This document shows, in pieces, positions 25,168 through 33,803 of a stretch of 42,439 nucleotides of DNA. Location of the stretch: the NCBI GenBank assembly GCA_945861785.1, contig CAMAWD010000055.1, positions 1-42,439 on the forward strand. The letters run 5' to 3'. The notes beneath the pieces were generated by a model that ran no database searches, had not been told where the DNA came from, and saw only the letters and a program-made list of their open reading frames with translations. The stretch comes from Rhodoferax sp. OV413 (lineage in GTDB: Bacteria > Pseudomonadota > Gammaproteobacteria > Burkholderiales > Burkholderiaceae_C). Both the position numbers and the translations under genes were made by a program. Positions within the stretch are counted from its first letter, which is position 1, and each line of letters begins with the position of its first letter.

Positions 25168-26151
25168 ATGGCCGACACCAGAACTTCAAACTCCTACCCG
25201 CCCATCGAACCCTACCGCACGGGCATGCTGCCTGTCGACGACCTGCACACGCTGTACTGGGAGGAGTCCGGCAACCCCCAGGGCGTGCCGGTGCTTTTCC
25301 TGCACGGCGGCCCGGGCTCGGGGACTTCGCCCAGGCACCGGCAGTTCTTCGACCCCGCGCATTACCGCATCGTGTTGTTCGACCAGCGCGGCGCCGGCAA
25401 ATCGACACCGCTCGGGGAATGGCGCGACAACACCACCTGGCACCTCGTGGCCGATATCGAGCGGCTTCGCGCCATGCTGGGCATCCCGCAGTGGCTGGTG
25501 TTCGGCGGCTCCTGGGGCTCGACCCTCGCGCTCGCATACGGCCAGGCGCATCCGCAGGCCTGCAGCGGCTTCATCCTGCGTGGCATCTTCCTGTGCACCC
25601 AGGCCGAGATCGACTGGTTCCTGACCGGCATGGGATGGTTCTTCCCGCATGCAAGCGAGCAGTTTGCAGGGCTGGTACCCGAAGCTGAGCGGCACGACCT
25701 GCTGGCGGCCTACAGCCGGCGCCTGTTTGGCGACGACCCCGCCGAGAGCCTGCGCGCTGCGCGCCACTGGAGCAGCTACGAAGGCAGTTGCCTGCAACTG
25801 CTGCCCGACCCCGACGTGCACCAGAAGTACGACAGCCCCGACGTGGCGCTGGGCATCGGCCGGCTGGAAGCCCACTACTTCCGCCACCAGGGTTTCTTCG
25901 AGCCGGACCAGCTGCTACGTGGCATCGACCGCATCCGCCACCTGCCCGCCGTCATCGTGCAGGGCCGCTACGATGTGATCTGCCCGCCCGCCACGGCCTG
26001 GCGGCTGCACCAGGCCTGGCCTCAGGCGCGTTTCCAGATCGTTGAAGATGCCGGGCACGCTGCCTTCGAGCCCGGCACGGAAGCCGCGTTGGTGGCTGCT
26101 GCCAACCAGTTCCGAGACCAGCAGAGCTTCCAGCGCTCCCATGGCACATGA
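25168..26151 (+). CDS. pip: Proline iminopeptidase
   Basis: This 327-residue alpha/beta-hydrolase removes N-terminal proline from peptides. The oxyanion region is LHGGPGSG, the nucleophile Ser115 sits in GGSWGS, Asp269 in GRYDVICPP and His297 in AGHAAF complete the triad, and FDQRGAGKSTP is diagnostic for the Pip family. Length and start are normal. It is divergent from tetR and overlaps the next gene by 11 bp, so the two are probably cotranscribed. Confidence 0.94.
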   Translation: MADTRTSNSYPPIEPYRTGMLPVDDLHTLYWEESGNPQGVPVLFLHGGPGSGTSPRHRQFFDPAHYRIVLFDQRGAGKSTPLGEWRDNTTWHLVADIERLRAMLGIPQWLVFGGSWGSTLALAYGQAHPQACSGFILRGIFLCTQAEIDWFLTGMGWFFPHASEQFAGLVPEAERHDLLAAYSRRLFGDDPAESLRAARHWSSYEGSCLQLLPDPDVHQKYDSPDVALGIGRLEAHYFRHQGFFEPDQLLRGIDRIRHLPAVIVQGRYDVICPPATAWRLHQAWPQARFQIVEDAGHAAFEPGTEAALVAAANQFRDQQSFQRSHGT

Positions 26152-26623
26152 ACCGCGGCTGATGCGCGAGCTGCGGGCGCTGCTGCATGGGCAACGCGTC
26201 GCGGCGCTGGGCACCCTCGGCGAGGGCGGCGAGCCGCAGGTCTCGATGGTCCCCTACGCGATCGCGGCCGGGCAGCGCTGCATCACCATCCATGTGAGCG
26301 GGCTGGCGGCCCACACCCGCAACCTGCAGCTCGCACCGGCGGTCTCGCTGATGGTGGTGCAGCCCGAAATGGCGGGCGCGCCGGTACACGCACTGCCGCG
26401 TGTGAGCCTGGAGGCCCGGGCCGAGGTGCTGGCGCCGCAAACGCCATCCTGGATGGCCTGCCGCTCGGCCTACCTGGCGCGTTTTCCCGAGGCCGAACCG
26501 ATGACGCAACTGGGCGACTTCTGTTTTGTCGCGCTGCATGTGGCTGGCGCGCGCCACGTGGCCGGCTTCGGTGCTGCGCGCACGGTCGATGCGCAGGAGC
26601 TGGCGCTGGTGTTGAGGAACTGA
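26141..26623 (+). CDS. Pyridoxamine 5'-phosphate oxidase-like FMN/haem-binding protein
   Basis: The 160-residue protein has the split-barrel fold signature: LRALLHGQRVAALGTL, EPQVSMVPYAI and a LAAHTRNLQLAPAVSLMVV strand-helix. This resembles HugZ/PNPOx-like proteins that bind FMN or haem. The C-terminal FCFVALHVAGARHVAGFGAA is typical. No specific reaction can be assigned. The ATG at 26141 lies inside the end of pip. Confidence 0.75.
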   Translation: MAHEPRLMRELRALLHGQRVAALGTLGEGGEPQVSMVPYAIAAGQRCITIHVSGLAAHTRNLQLAPAVSLMVVQPEMAGAPVHALPRVSLEARAEVLAPQTPSWMACRSAYLARFPEAEPMTQLGDFCFVALHVAGARHVAGFGAARTVDAQELALVLRN

Positions 26624-26639
26624 GCAACGACACGGTGGC

Positions 26640-26890
26640 TTCTGGCCCGTGGAGGCGCACGGCAACACCCGAGTAGGCGTCAGGGTGCGCCGAATGGTGA
26701 ACGCGCAAACCGGCGATGCAAACGCGCGCCGTGGGGCGGGGCGGGCTGGTCGGGCTCCCGGTCGCCTCAAGTGGCTCGGTAAGCGCCGTATCAGGAGCTG
26801 GTGAGGCCCAGTGTTCGGGGCGGCGCACGCAGAGTGCGGGTCTTGAGGATGGCTGCGGAGTCGATATCCGGGCTCGGGTGCATGGAACTC
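26640..26890 (+). mobile_element. IS91-derived 3'-end remnant (copy B)
   Basis: 26696-26885 match, with scattered differences, the DNA that follows the decayed IS91 transposase at 9115-9313 (other strand), including CGATATC and GGGCTCGGGTGC near the outer end. The preceding 40 bp (26655-26690, GCAACACCCG ... GCGTCAGGGTGCG) match the sequence that lies downstream of the equivalent block in copy C. No coding capacity remains. Confidence 0.6.
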
Positions 26891-26943
26891 CTGTTCCCAA
26901 GTTGGGGGCAGCTTACTCCTGATTTTCAGTATTTCACGGACAG

Positions 26944-27303
26944 TCAAGGCGGCAGGTCGGCCTTCAACTTTTGCAGCTCAGACCATAAAGCTGGAATATC
27001 GGTTTTGACAATGCTCCAAAGCGTGTCATTGTCGATACCCAAATAGCCATGAATGAGTCGATTGCGTGTCGCGATGATCATCCTCCAGGGAATGGAAGGG
27101 GACGCCAAACGCACTGCCTCCGGAACGTGCGTTGCGGCTTCACCAATCAATTCAATATTGCGAACCGTGGCATCGAAGCGCAGTCCATCACCCACAAAAC
27201 GAATCTGATCAAGCCCGTGCGTAAAAATTTCGACCTTCGCGCAAAACCCGATCATGTCGTCGAGATAGAAGCGCCACTCCCGATTCGGCGTGTTGTCAGA
27301 CAT
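26944..27303 (-). CDS. hepT: HepT-type toxin (HEPN/DUF86 RNase)
   Basis: This 119-residue all-helical HEPN protein has the RNase motif Arg80-x4-His85 followed by GY (ATRNRLIHGYLG). HepT toxins cut RNA and are neutralised by their MNT partner, which in studied systems adds AMP to a Tyr near this motif. The ATG at 27303 overlaps the mntA stop by eight bases, giving the usual antitoxin-first operon. The module sits between two IS91-derived repeats, suggesting it arrived on mobile DNA. Confidence 0.88.
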   Translation of the reverse strand: MSDNTPNREWRFYLDDMIGFCAKVEIFTHGLDQIRFVGDGLRFDATVRNIELIGEAATHVPEAVRLASPSIPWRMIIATRNRLIHGYLGIDNDTLWSIVKTDIPALWSELQKLKADLPP

Positions 27304-27586
27304 GCACCGCTTCCCGCTCAATGAAGGGCCGAAGCTCCGCCCGAAGCGCCTTGTCGGTCACCAAGTCAACTGGTCGCCCCAACAAGTCTTCGAGATAAAA
27401 CTGAACACCAAAATAACGGGCCGAGGTGGCTGGGCCGTCAAAACCGACGAGTACATCGACATCGCTTGCTGCAGTGGCACGGTCACGCACCGTCGAGCCG
27501 AACAACGCGAGCTTGATGACGCCGAACTCGCTGGTCAAATGCGCCTTGTGCTCGGAGAGAAGACGAATTGTCGCTTGTCGATCCAT
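27296..27586 (-). CDS. mntA: MntA-type nucleotidyltransferase antitoxin
   Basis: This 96-residue minimal nucleotidyltransferase has the active-site pattern Gly30-Ser31-x10-Asp42-x-Asp44 (LFGSTVRDRATAASDVDVLV) and a C-terminal LEDLLGRPVDLVTD strand. In characterised pairs this enzyme AMPylates HepT and blocks its RNase. The ATG at 27586 was chosen over a GTG two codons upstream. The family, gene order and overlap all support a MNT-HepT toxin-antitoxin pair. Confidence 0.88.
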   Translation of the reverse strand: MDRQATIRLLSEHKAHLTSEFGVIKLALFGSTVRDRATAASDVDVLVGFDGPATSARYFGVQFYLEDLLGRPVDLVTDKALRAELRPFIEREAVHV

Positions 27587-27643
27587 AGTCACAGTTTACC
27601 GGCTTCGCGTGCCACAGGCCCCGCAGGCATCGCACCAGGCGGC

Positions 27644-27910
27644 TAGCTCACCGAAGGGGTGCAGATCGGGCGGATCCCGCAGCACATCGGAGTGGACGCC
27701 CAGACACCGCCCATCGCCCCGGCACGCGGGCCTCCGCTGTGGGACGCGTGTGATTCGCAGGGCGCGGATGAGGCCGGGCTGGGGTGAAGCAGCCCAGATG
27801 CCCCCGGACGGCGTGCTCGATCAACGCACCGGTTGGTGAGCACGCAAACCGGCGATGCAAACGCGCGCCTTGGGGGGCGCACTGCAACACCCGGCTGGGC
27901 GTCAGGGTGC
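27644..27910 (+). mobile_element. IS91-derived transposase C-terminus remnant (copy C)
   Basis: The plus strand reads as the last part of an IS91-type transposase with frameshifts (THEGVQI-like, HIGVDAQ, then an IAPARGPPLWDACDS-like segment) and ends DQRTGW plus TGA at about 27840. It matches copy A at 9313-9550 on the other strand. The following block (AAACCGGCGATGCAAACGCGCGCC and GCAACACCCG...GCGTCAGGGTGCGG) matches copy B in the opposite block order. The last bases supply the stop codon of gph. Confidence 0.65.
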
Positions 27911-28609
27911 GGTGCGCCGCAGCGCCAGCACATGCGCCGCCACCTCACCCAGCGTCTGGAAGATGCGGTCGGGCCGTGCCTCCTCGATCGGCCGGCCGGC
28001 GTTGTAGCCGTAAGGCACTGCCCAGGCGGCCACGCCGGCATTGCGCGCGGCGAGCACATCGGTCGACGAGTCCCCCACATGCGCTGTGCGCAGGGTGCTT
28101 GTGCCCAGGGCCGTGGCCACATGCTGCAGCACGCGGGCATCGGGTTTCTTGTGCGGCAGCGAGTCGCCACCGACCGTGAGGTCGAACCACGCGTCGAGTT
28201 GCGTCGCCTGCAGCACAGCACGCGCGTGCCGGATCTCCTTGTTGGTGACACAGGCCAGGCGCAGACCCGCAGCACGAAGATCGGCCAGCGCCTGCGCGCA
28301 CCCCGGATAAGGCCGCGCCAGCGTGCCGGTGGTCCTGGCGTAACAGCCGTCCAGTGTTTGCAACAGCCCGGGCAACTGCGCCCTCGGCGCCAGCGCGGGT
28401 TGCTCCTGCACCAGGCGCTCGAGCAGGCGGCGCATCAGGTCGGCGGTGCCGGCCCCGATAAGCAGCGTGATCTCGGCCACCGGACGGCGATCGATGCCAT
28501 GGGTTTCCAGGGCCAGGTTGACGGCCTCGGCGATTTCGGAGGCGGTATCGACCAGCGTGCCGTCGAGGTCGAAACAGATCAGGTCGAAGGTCAAACAGTC
28601 GTCATGCAT
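27902..28609 (-). CDS. gph: Phosphoglycolate phosphatase-like HAD hydrolase
   Basis: This 235-residue HAD phosphatase has the nucleophile motif DLDGTLVDT (Asp14, Asp16), a cap domain, motif II/III in CVTNKE and KKPDARVL, and motif IV in HVGDSSTDVLAARNAG. Gph removes phosphate from 2-phosphoglycolate formed by oxygenase reactions or DNA repair. The C-terminus (ALRRTAP) ends inside sequence shared with the IS91 remnants, so its last residues may not be original. Confidence 0.85.
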   Translation of the reverse strand: MHDDCLTFDLICFDLDGTLVDTASEIAEAVNLALETHGIDRRPVAEITLLIGAGTADLMRRLLERLVQEQPALAPRAQLPGLLQTLDGCYARTTGTLARPYPGCAQALADLRAAGLRLACVTNKEIRHARAVLQATQLDAWFDLTVGGDSLPHKKPDARVLQHVATALGTSTLRTAHVGDSSTDVLAARNAGVAAWAVPYGYNAGRPIEEARPDRIFQTLGEVAAHVLALRRTAP

Positions 28610-28694
28610 GGTAGTGGGACCAGACCATTGGCGTCGACCGATCCCCTGTTGGCGCGCCACGAGGGTTGACCCACCGCACGCCAACCAAGTCGCA

Positions 28695-28790
28695 GGATCA
28701 GGCCGGTGGTGCATTCGGCGCAGCGGCATAAAGGAGGAGCCCGAAGGGCGGGGGACAGCCGCGGAGCCGAATGCGCCGCCGGCCTGATCC
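28695..28790. repeat. Large imperfect inverted repeat with structured loop
   Basis: Left arm 28695-28719 and right arm 28766-28790 are complementary at 23 of 25 positions. The 46-base loop contains an inner GCGGC/GCCGC pair (28723-28727 with 28758-28762) and a tight GCCC-GAA-GGGC hairpin (28739-28749). The loop also carries AAAGGAGGAG. It sits between gph and acuI, both on the minus strand. It may be a REP/MITE-like element, an RNA structure or a terminator without a T-tract. Confidence 0.7.
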
Positions 28791-28841
28791 CACCACACCA
28801 AGCCGCCGGCATCCGGGCTGACAGGACTGCGGGAAAGACCA

Positions 28842-29819
28842 CTAGACGATACGCACAACCACGCGGCCGCGCACGCTGCCCGCCATCAGGGCATGGGCCT
28901 TGGCGATCGCGCCATCCAGGTCCACTTCATCGATCATGCTTTCCAGCAAGGCCGGGTCGAGATCGCGGGCCAGGCGGTCCCAGGCGCGCTGGCGTTTGGC
29001 CAGCGGCGCCATGACCGAGTCCACCCCGGCCAGCGTCACGCCACGCAGGATGAAGGGCATGACGGAGGTCGCCAGGTCCATGCCCTGCGCCAGCCCGCAG
29101 GCCGCCACCGCGCCGCCGTACCGCGTCTGCGCCAGCGCGTTGGCCAGCGTGTGCGAGCCTACCGCGTCCACCACACCGGCCCAGCGCTCCTTCTGGAACG
29201 GCTTGCCCGGCGCCGACAGGCTCGCGCGGTCGATCACGCTGGCAGCACCCAGGTGTTTCAGGTACGCCTCTTCCGATGCCTTGCCGGTGGCAGCCACCAC
29301 GTTGTAGCCCAAGCGCCCCAGCAGGGCCACGGCGACACTGCCGACACCGCCGGTCGCTCCGGTCACCAGCACTTCGCCCATGGCGGGTGTGACGCCATGG
29401 TCCTCCAGGGCCAGCACACACAACATGGCCGTGTAGCCGGCAGTGCCGATGGCCATCGCCTGGCGCGCAGTGAATGCCGCTGGCAAGCGCACCAGCCAGT
29501 CACCTTTGAGCCGCGCCGTCTCGGCCAGGCAACCCCAATGGGTTTCGCCCACACCCCAGCCGTTGTGGACGAAGCTGTCACCCGCCTTCCACTGCGGATG
29601 GCTCGACGCGGTGACCGTGCCGGCGCCGTCGATACCGGCGACCATCGGCCAGTTGCGCACCACCGGCGACTTGTTGGTGATCGCCAGACCGTCCTTGTAG
29701 TTGAGCGTGGAATACGCAACACGAACGGTTACGTCACCCGGCGGCAGGCCGGACTCGTCGACCTCGGTGACCTGGGCAGCGAAGCTGTCGCCCTTGGTGA
29801 GTTGGAGCGCTTTGAACAT
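28842..29819 (-). CDS. acuI: Acrylyl-CoA reductase-type quinone oxidoreductase (AcuI/YhdH)
   Basis: This is a 325-residue medium-chain reductase without zinc. Typical features are [21 protein letters not shown], the nucleotide-binding [18 protein letters not shown] and the C-terminal [14 protein letters not shown]. AcuI/YhdH reduces acrylyl-CoA to propionyl-CoA with NADPH and protects against acrylate. The start at 29819 is conserved (MFKALQL). It is a monocistronic minus-strand gene as far as can be seen. Confidence 0.9.
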   Translation of the reverse strand: MFKALQLTKGDSFAAQVTEVDESGLPPGDVTVRVAYSTLNYKDGLAITNKSPVVRNWPMVAGIDGAGTVTASSHPQWKAGDSFVHNGWGVGETHWGCLAETARLKGDWLVRLPAAFTARQAMAIGTAGYTAMLCVLALEDHGVTPAMGEVLVTGATGGVGSVAVALLGRLGYNVVAATGKASEEAYLKHLGAASVIDRASLSAPGKPFQKERWAGVVDAVGSHTLANALAQTRYGGAVAACGLAQGMDLATSVMPFILRGVTLAGVDSVMAPLAKRQRAWDRLARDLDPALLESMIDEVDLDGAIAKAHALMAGSVRGRVVVRIV

Positions 29820-30233
29820 GGTTGGGTCCGATTGACTTGGTTGAAATTCAATGCATCTTAATCAGATTGTTCCCAAGTGAATTCTTTGGGACGGCACATG
29901 TGCTTGCCCACCGAACACCCAGGAGACGCAATGATTGCCCGGAACTGCCCATTGTCCAGTGTGGGCGACCTGCTCCGCAACGACTGTCTGGCACAAGCAG
30001 CGAATCGACCGCCGCCATGGATTAGACCCGGAAAAGGGGGTGGACCTTCGTGCCAGCAAATGAGAAAATCGCAGTAACGCGACGGCGGTTTGCGAAAACT
30101 GGCCGGGGATCAGCCATACGCCGCACAAATTGATCTATGTCACCCCTTTCGACTGCACAAAGCGTCCGATGGACAGAAAGGCGATCCGGCAGCAGGCGCC
30201 ACGCCCGAAACCCTGACCGTCGAGAAATGCCCC
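29820..30233. other. Intergenic region between acuI and the response-regulator remnant
   Basis: This 414-bp divergent intergenic region must hold promoters for both flanking genes. It includes one FNR-like site at 30130-30143. An open plus-strand stretch near 29930-30020 did not resemble a known protein. No RNA gene was recognised. Confidence 0.5.
30130..30143 (+). promoter_or_regulatory. Possible FNR/ANR-type binding site
   Basis: TTGATCTATGTCAC matches the left half of the FNR consensus TTGAT-N4-ATCAA exactly and the right half partly. It lies about 90 bp before the response-regulator start. A very similar site occurs at 41880-41893. Sequence match only. Confidence 0.3.
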
Positions 30234-30863
30234 ATGGCAACTGAAGCCTCCGCCACCATCCTCATCGTCGACGATGCCCCGGAAAACCTGGTTGTGCTCA
30301 GCGAGTTGCTGCGGCCTCACTACCGCGTACTTGCCGCCACCTCCGGCGAGGCCGGCATACGGGTGGCCGGTGGCCAATCGAAACCCGACCTGATTTTGCT
30401 CGACGTGATGATGCCTGGCATGGACGGTTATGCAACGCTGGCCAAACTGCAGGCCAATCCGGCAACGCGCAACATTCCGGTGGTGTTTCTCACCGCGCTG
30501 GTCGCCGCGACAGACGAAGAACACGGCCTGCAGCTAGGTGCTGCCGACTACATCACCAAACCAATCCAGCCTGCCGTGGTCATGGCGCGGGTGCGCACGC
30601 AGCTCCAGGCCAAGCAGGCGCGCGACTGGATGGCCGACCAGAACGCCACGCTGGAGGCCGAAGTCGCGCGGCGCATGCAGGAGAACAACCTCACCCGCAT
30701 GACACCGCCGCGATCGCGTACTTCGGCGCGCACCGGCCCATGCTCGCCGCTGCACTGGGCGGGAAAACCGAGGACCTGGCGCGGCAGATCAACCAATTCG
30801 CCTTCGAGCAGGCCGCCCACACCGTGCGCGCCCTGCGCCAGGCTGCGCCAGGCTGCGCCATGA
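30234..30863 (+). pseudogene. Response regulator N-terminus joined out of frame to an HPt-like C-terminus
   Basis: The first 135 residues are a receiver domain with phosphoacceptor Asp57 (LILLDVMMPGMDGY) and Lys109 (ADYITKP). A helix LEAEVARRMQEN follows, which normally leads into an HD-GYP or similar output. At about 30700 the product becomes nonsense in this frame. In another frame a typical histidine-phosphotransfer/sensor-kinase C-terminus reads AYFGAHRPMLAAALGG, then DLARQINQFAFEQAAHTV. So two originally separate or distant segments were joined by deletion. The receiver frame stops at TGA 30861-30863, overlapping the ATG of the EAL gene. A shortened receiver protein could still be made, with a random tail. 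Confidence 0.75.
30833..30860 (+). repeat. 10-bp tandem repeat (CTGCGCCAGG, about 2.8 copies)
   Basis: Three near-perfect units sit exactly at the join between the HPt-like C-terminus and the EAL gene. Because the unit is not a multiple of three, copy number sets which frame reaches a stop. With one unit less, the HPt frame would end ALRQAAP at a TGA overlapping the EAL ATG; with the present number it runs on into the EAL frame. Confidence 0.85.
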
Positions 30864-32377
30864 GACTTTCTAAACTTGCCCAGGCGGTCCAACCCTTCAT
30901 TGCGGCCGTGGCGTTGGTCGCGACCGCATCCGTCCTGGTTTTTGCAATCTATTTCACGTGGCTCGATCTCGCGTGGATCGCCTTTCTCTCGGGCGTATTG
31001 TTTGCCGGCTTCATCGCTGTCGTGTCACGGGCCACACGTGCGGAATACGCGCTGATCGATGGCGCTGCCAAACTGGCAGTGGCCGAAAGCAAACTGTCGC
31101 AGCAGGTCGAGCGCAGCGACAAGCTGGACGCCATGCTCGCAGCAGCAAACATGGAGCTCCACTATGCAGACGGCATGCTGCCGGTGATGATTGCTTATGT
31201 CGACGCCGAAGGCATCTATCGCTACCACAACAGTGCTTTCAGGCGCTGGCTTGACCTTCCGTCGGCGCGTATCGACGGCCACCCGATGCGCGATGCCCTG
31301 GGACCGGTCGTGTATGCCGGCATCGAGCCTGCAGTGCTTCGCGTATTGGCCGGCGAGCCGGTGCGGTATGTGCGATCCCAGAAGATGGCCAGTGGCGCAA
31401 TTGTTCGTGTGCATGTGCAGTTGCTGCCCGTGCTCGCGGCTGGCGGGAAACTGGATGGGTTTTACGCGGTCATTACAGACATAACCAGCATGCATGCAGG
31501 TGCCGCGATCGGTCCGGCCGCCACGGGATCAAGCCCCGCGCTGCCGCCGACTCCCGCACAGATTGCAATCGGCGCGCAAGCCCAGTTCAACAGTTCCATC
31601 GCGCAAGTGGTGACCGGCATGCCCGATGCGCGGGAGCGCATTCTCTCCGCCATCGAGCGCAACGAATTCGTGCTTTACTGCCAGCACATCGTGCCAATTG
31701 AAGCGTCGGCGCAGGGGCCAAGGCACCATGAAATCCTGATTCGCCTGCGTGAGGAAGAGGAAAAGTTGATTCCGCCGGGTGCCTTTTTCCCGTTGGTCGA
31801 GGAGGCCGGCTTGCTGCAACAGCTTGACCGCTGGGTAATCACCAATCTGCTTCAGTGGGTGGCACGCCACCACGGCAGTTCCGGCAACCACGAGAGGGAC
31901 ATTTTTTTCATCAATATCGCGGCGGAAACGCTGCGCGATGTCGACTTCCCCGACCATGTTGCGCACCAATTGCACAAGCGCACGTGTCCCGGGTCGATCT
32001 TGTGCTTCGAGATCGCGGAAAGCGACGTGGTGGCCCATCGTGGCGACGTCGACGCGTTTGTCAGGGCCGTCAGGTCAACCGGTTGCAAAATTGCACTCAG
32101 CGGCTTCGGGCGCAATCGCGCCAGCATTCAGGTGTTGAAGGAACTGCCCGTGGATTTCCTGAAAATCGACGGCAGCATCGTTCTTCAAGCCACCAGGGAC
32201 CCGGTCAGCATGGGAAAGCTGGTCGCGATCAACCGGCTCGCAACATCGATCGGCATCGCGACCGTCGCCGAAATGGTCGAGGACGACGCCACCATTGCGA
32301 GCCTTCGGAAAATCAAAGTCCTTTACGGCCAGGGTTTTGGATTGTCGCGGCCGCAACCACTGTCGGGCCCCGACTGA
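30860..32377 (+). CDS. Membrane-anchored PAS-EAL protein, probably catalytically inactive
   Basis: The 505-residue protein has two N-terminal transmembrane helices (about 13-33 and 36-56), a coiled stretch, a PAS-like domain (about 98-215) and a C-terminal EAL domain (about 270-500). EAL motifs present are EILIRL, the Asn of FINIAAETL, the Glu of FEIAES, the Lys of FLKIDGSIV, the Glu of VAEMVED and the Gln of YGQGFGLSRP. The metal-binding DDFG motif has become SGFG (ALSGFGRNRAS), losing both Asp, so c-di-GMP hydrolysis is unlikely and a binding or scaffold role is inferred. The ATG at 30860 overlaps the preceding stop, but the frame is also open upstream into the HPt-like remnant, so a fusion is possible. 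Confidence 0.82.
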   Translation: MRLSKLAQAVQPFIAAVALVATASVLVFAIYFTWLDLAWIAFLSGVLFAGFIAVVSRATRAEYALIDGAAKLAVAESKLSQQVERSDKLDAMLAAANMELHYADGMLPVMIAYVDAEGIYRYHNSAFRRWLDLPSARIDGHPMRDALGPVVYAGIEPAVLRVLAGEPVRYVRSQKMASGAIVRVHVQLLPVLAAGGKLDGFYAVITDITSMHAGAAIGPAATGSSPALPPTPAQIAIGAQAQFNSSIAQVVTGMPDARERILSAIERNEFVLYCQHIVPIEASAQGPRHHEILIRLREEEEKLIPPGAFFPLVEEAGLLQQLDRWVITNLLQWVARHHGSSGNHERDIFFINIAAETLRDVDFPDHVAHQLHKRTCPGSILCFEIAESDVVAHRGDVDAFVRAVRSTGCKIALSGFGRNRASIQVLKELPVDFLKIDGSIVLQATRDPVSMGKLVAINRLATSIGIATVAEMVEDDATIASLRKIKVLYGQGFGLSRPQPLSGPD

Positions 32378-32703
32378 AGGGAACTTTCAGGGCCATCGCA
32401 ATGGTCACTCCACCATGCTTGTTTCGCCATCCGGCACCGCCGCCCATGCCAGGCGTTGAGGGACCGCGAAACAGACACCTTCCAGATGCGGCATTTTTTT
32501 GATCGCCAAGCGTTCAAATGCACCGCTGGCACCACATGGCGGTGTCACCGCCATCGAAATCACACCCATGGAATTGGGCGTCTTATTGTTCAAATTTCTG
32601 GAATAAGTCAATCATCTGCAGCCCCCCAAGAAAAAGCCGATTTTTCCCTCTCAGACAGCGGTCAATGCGGTTCCGCGTTCTGTCTGCGGTTTGATTTGAT
32701 CGA
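32378..32703. other. Intergenic sequence after the EAL gene; possible IS-derived
   Basis: There is no convincing gene. On the minus strand a short frame ending at about 32650 (KRAIELIDQIKPQTERGTAL-like) could be the C-terminal tail of the IS1634-type transposase that begins at 33129. The rest shows nothing I recognise. Confidence 0.4.
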
Positions 32704-33129
32704 TCAGTTCGATGGCGCGTTTTTGCTTGGCCCATGGCGTCGATGGCCTTTTGCGAGACGATGCGAGACGATGCGAGATGCCACCATGGCCAGCACCCGC
32801 TCGCGCTCAGCGCACGGTTTGGCCGCCAGCCGCGATGCAAAGCCCAAACGCCGCATGGCCACACTGACGGCCCGCACAAGCCCGTGGGCGCGCGATGAGG
32901 CAATCTCAAAGGCATCCCCCACGGGCACAAAAGTCTCGTCCTGCAAAGAGCGGCGAATCAGATCGATCACGGAATCGGGCAGGTGGGACAGGTTGCCAAG
33001 CGTCTCGTTTTTGACCTTGCCGTCTTCGCGGTAGCTGCGCCGCAGCAGAGGGGTGCGAGACACCTGATCTTTGTACTTGCGGGTCGTGGTGACGACGTGC
33101 GCGGCTCCGGTTCTTGAGGCCATTGGCAC
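32704..33129 (-). pseudogene. IS1634-family transposase, N-terminal remnant
   Basis: The 141-codon minus-strand frame resembles the start of IS1634/IS4-group transposases: TTTRKYKDQVSRTPLLRRSY, then DGKVKNETLGNLSHLPDSVI, TFVPVGDAFEI and RAHGLVRAVSVAMRRLGFAS. Full proteins are more than 500 residues. The similarity stops at VLAMVASRIVSHR, exactly at a 10-bp tandem repeat. The catalytic DDE core is absent, so it is inactive. Confidence 0.72.
32753..32778 (-). repeat. 10-bp tandem repeat (GCGAGACGAT, about 2.6 copies) at transposase break
   Basis: Plus-strand units start at 32753, 32763 and (partial) 32773. It coincides with the point where transposase similarity ends, so it may be a scar of the rearrangement that removed the rest. 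Confidence 0.8.
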
Positions 33130-33368
33130 ATCATGACCCGCTATTTTGGACCGACAAGTATTTGTAGTGACTCCATATTCACGCCAAAAATGGACGGGTT
33201 CATGCGGCCTTCCCCCGCTACAACGGCATGAAAACGGGGATTCAGTGGCTATAAGACCGTAGCGGCATCAGGGTAATTTCAAATGCTCCAAAAAAATCAT
33301 ACAAATATCCTTATGATTTCATCATATTCATCATATAAGTCCAAAAAAATCCATCGAGCAGCAATAGC

Positions 33369-33803
33369 ATGGCGAAGCAATCGATCCTCGAAGTCCTGGC
33401 CCCATCGGCACCCGGTGGGACCATGAACGGGCGGCCCCACCCAGATGACTTCCCAGTCGTCGCGGACATGCAGATACAGCGGCTGGTGGACGACTTGCGT
33501 AGCGTGTATGCAATGCAAAAGCGCGCGCCGCTGGCCACCACCCAAAAACGCAAGAGGGTGCTGGTCGTGGAGGACCATATTGAAACGCGACAACTCATCT
33601 GCATGACGGTCCAGTTCGAGGACTGCGAAATGTTCGAGGCTGACTCGGGCGATACCGGCCTCGCCATGGCGCTGGAGCTCAAGCCGGGCCTGGTAACGCT
33701 CATGCAGTTCCCGAAGCGAAACGGAGCCCTTTCGGCAAGACAAGCGCGCACGATCGGCCGTTCGCCCGGATTATCGGCAAGAGGGCACCATGCGCAACAG
33801 TGA
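33369..33803 (+). pseudogene. Response regulator with truncated receiver domain
   Basis: This is a 144-codon frame. Residues 1-55 are a variable N-terminal region, followed by a receiver start (KRVLVVEDHIETRQLICMTV, then DSGDTGLAMALELKPGLV). At the strand that should carry the phosphoacceptor Asp (usually LVILDVMMP) the sequence changes to TLMQFPKRNGALSARQ and loses all similarity. Phosphorylation is therefore impossible. The likely cause is an internal deletion removing the rest of the domain. Its end overlaps the next start (33790). An AT-rich stretch upstream (33270-33340) may contain the promoter. Confidence 0.7.

Noticed and set aside
28610-28841. CRISPR-like or tRNA-like structure between gph and acuI
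   Set aside because: Only one inverted repeat pair is present and there is no cloverleaf; it fits a REP-like hairpin better.
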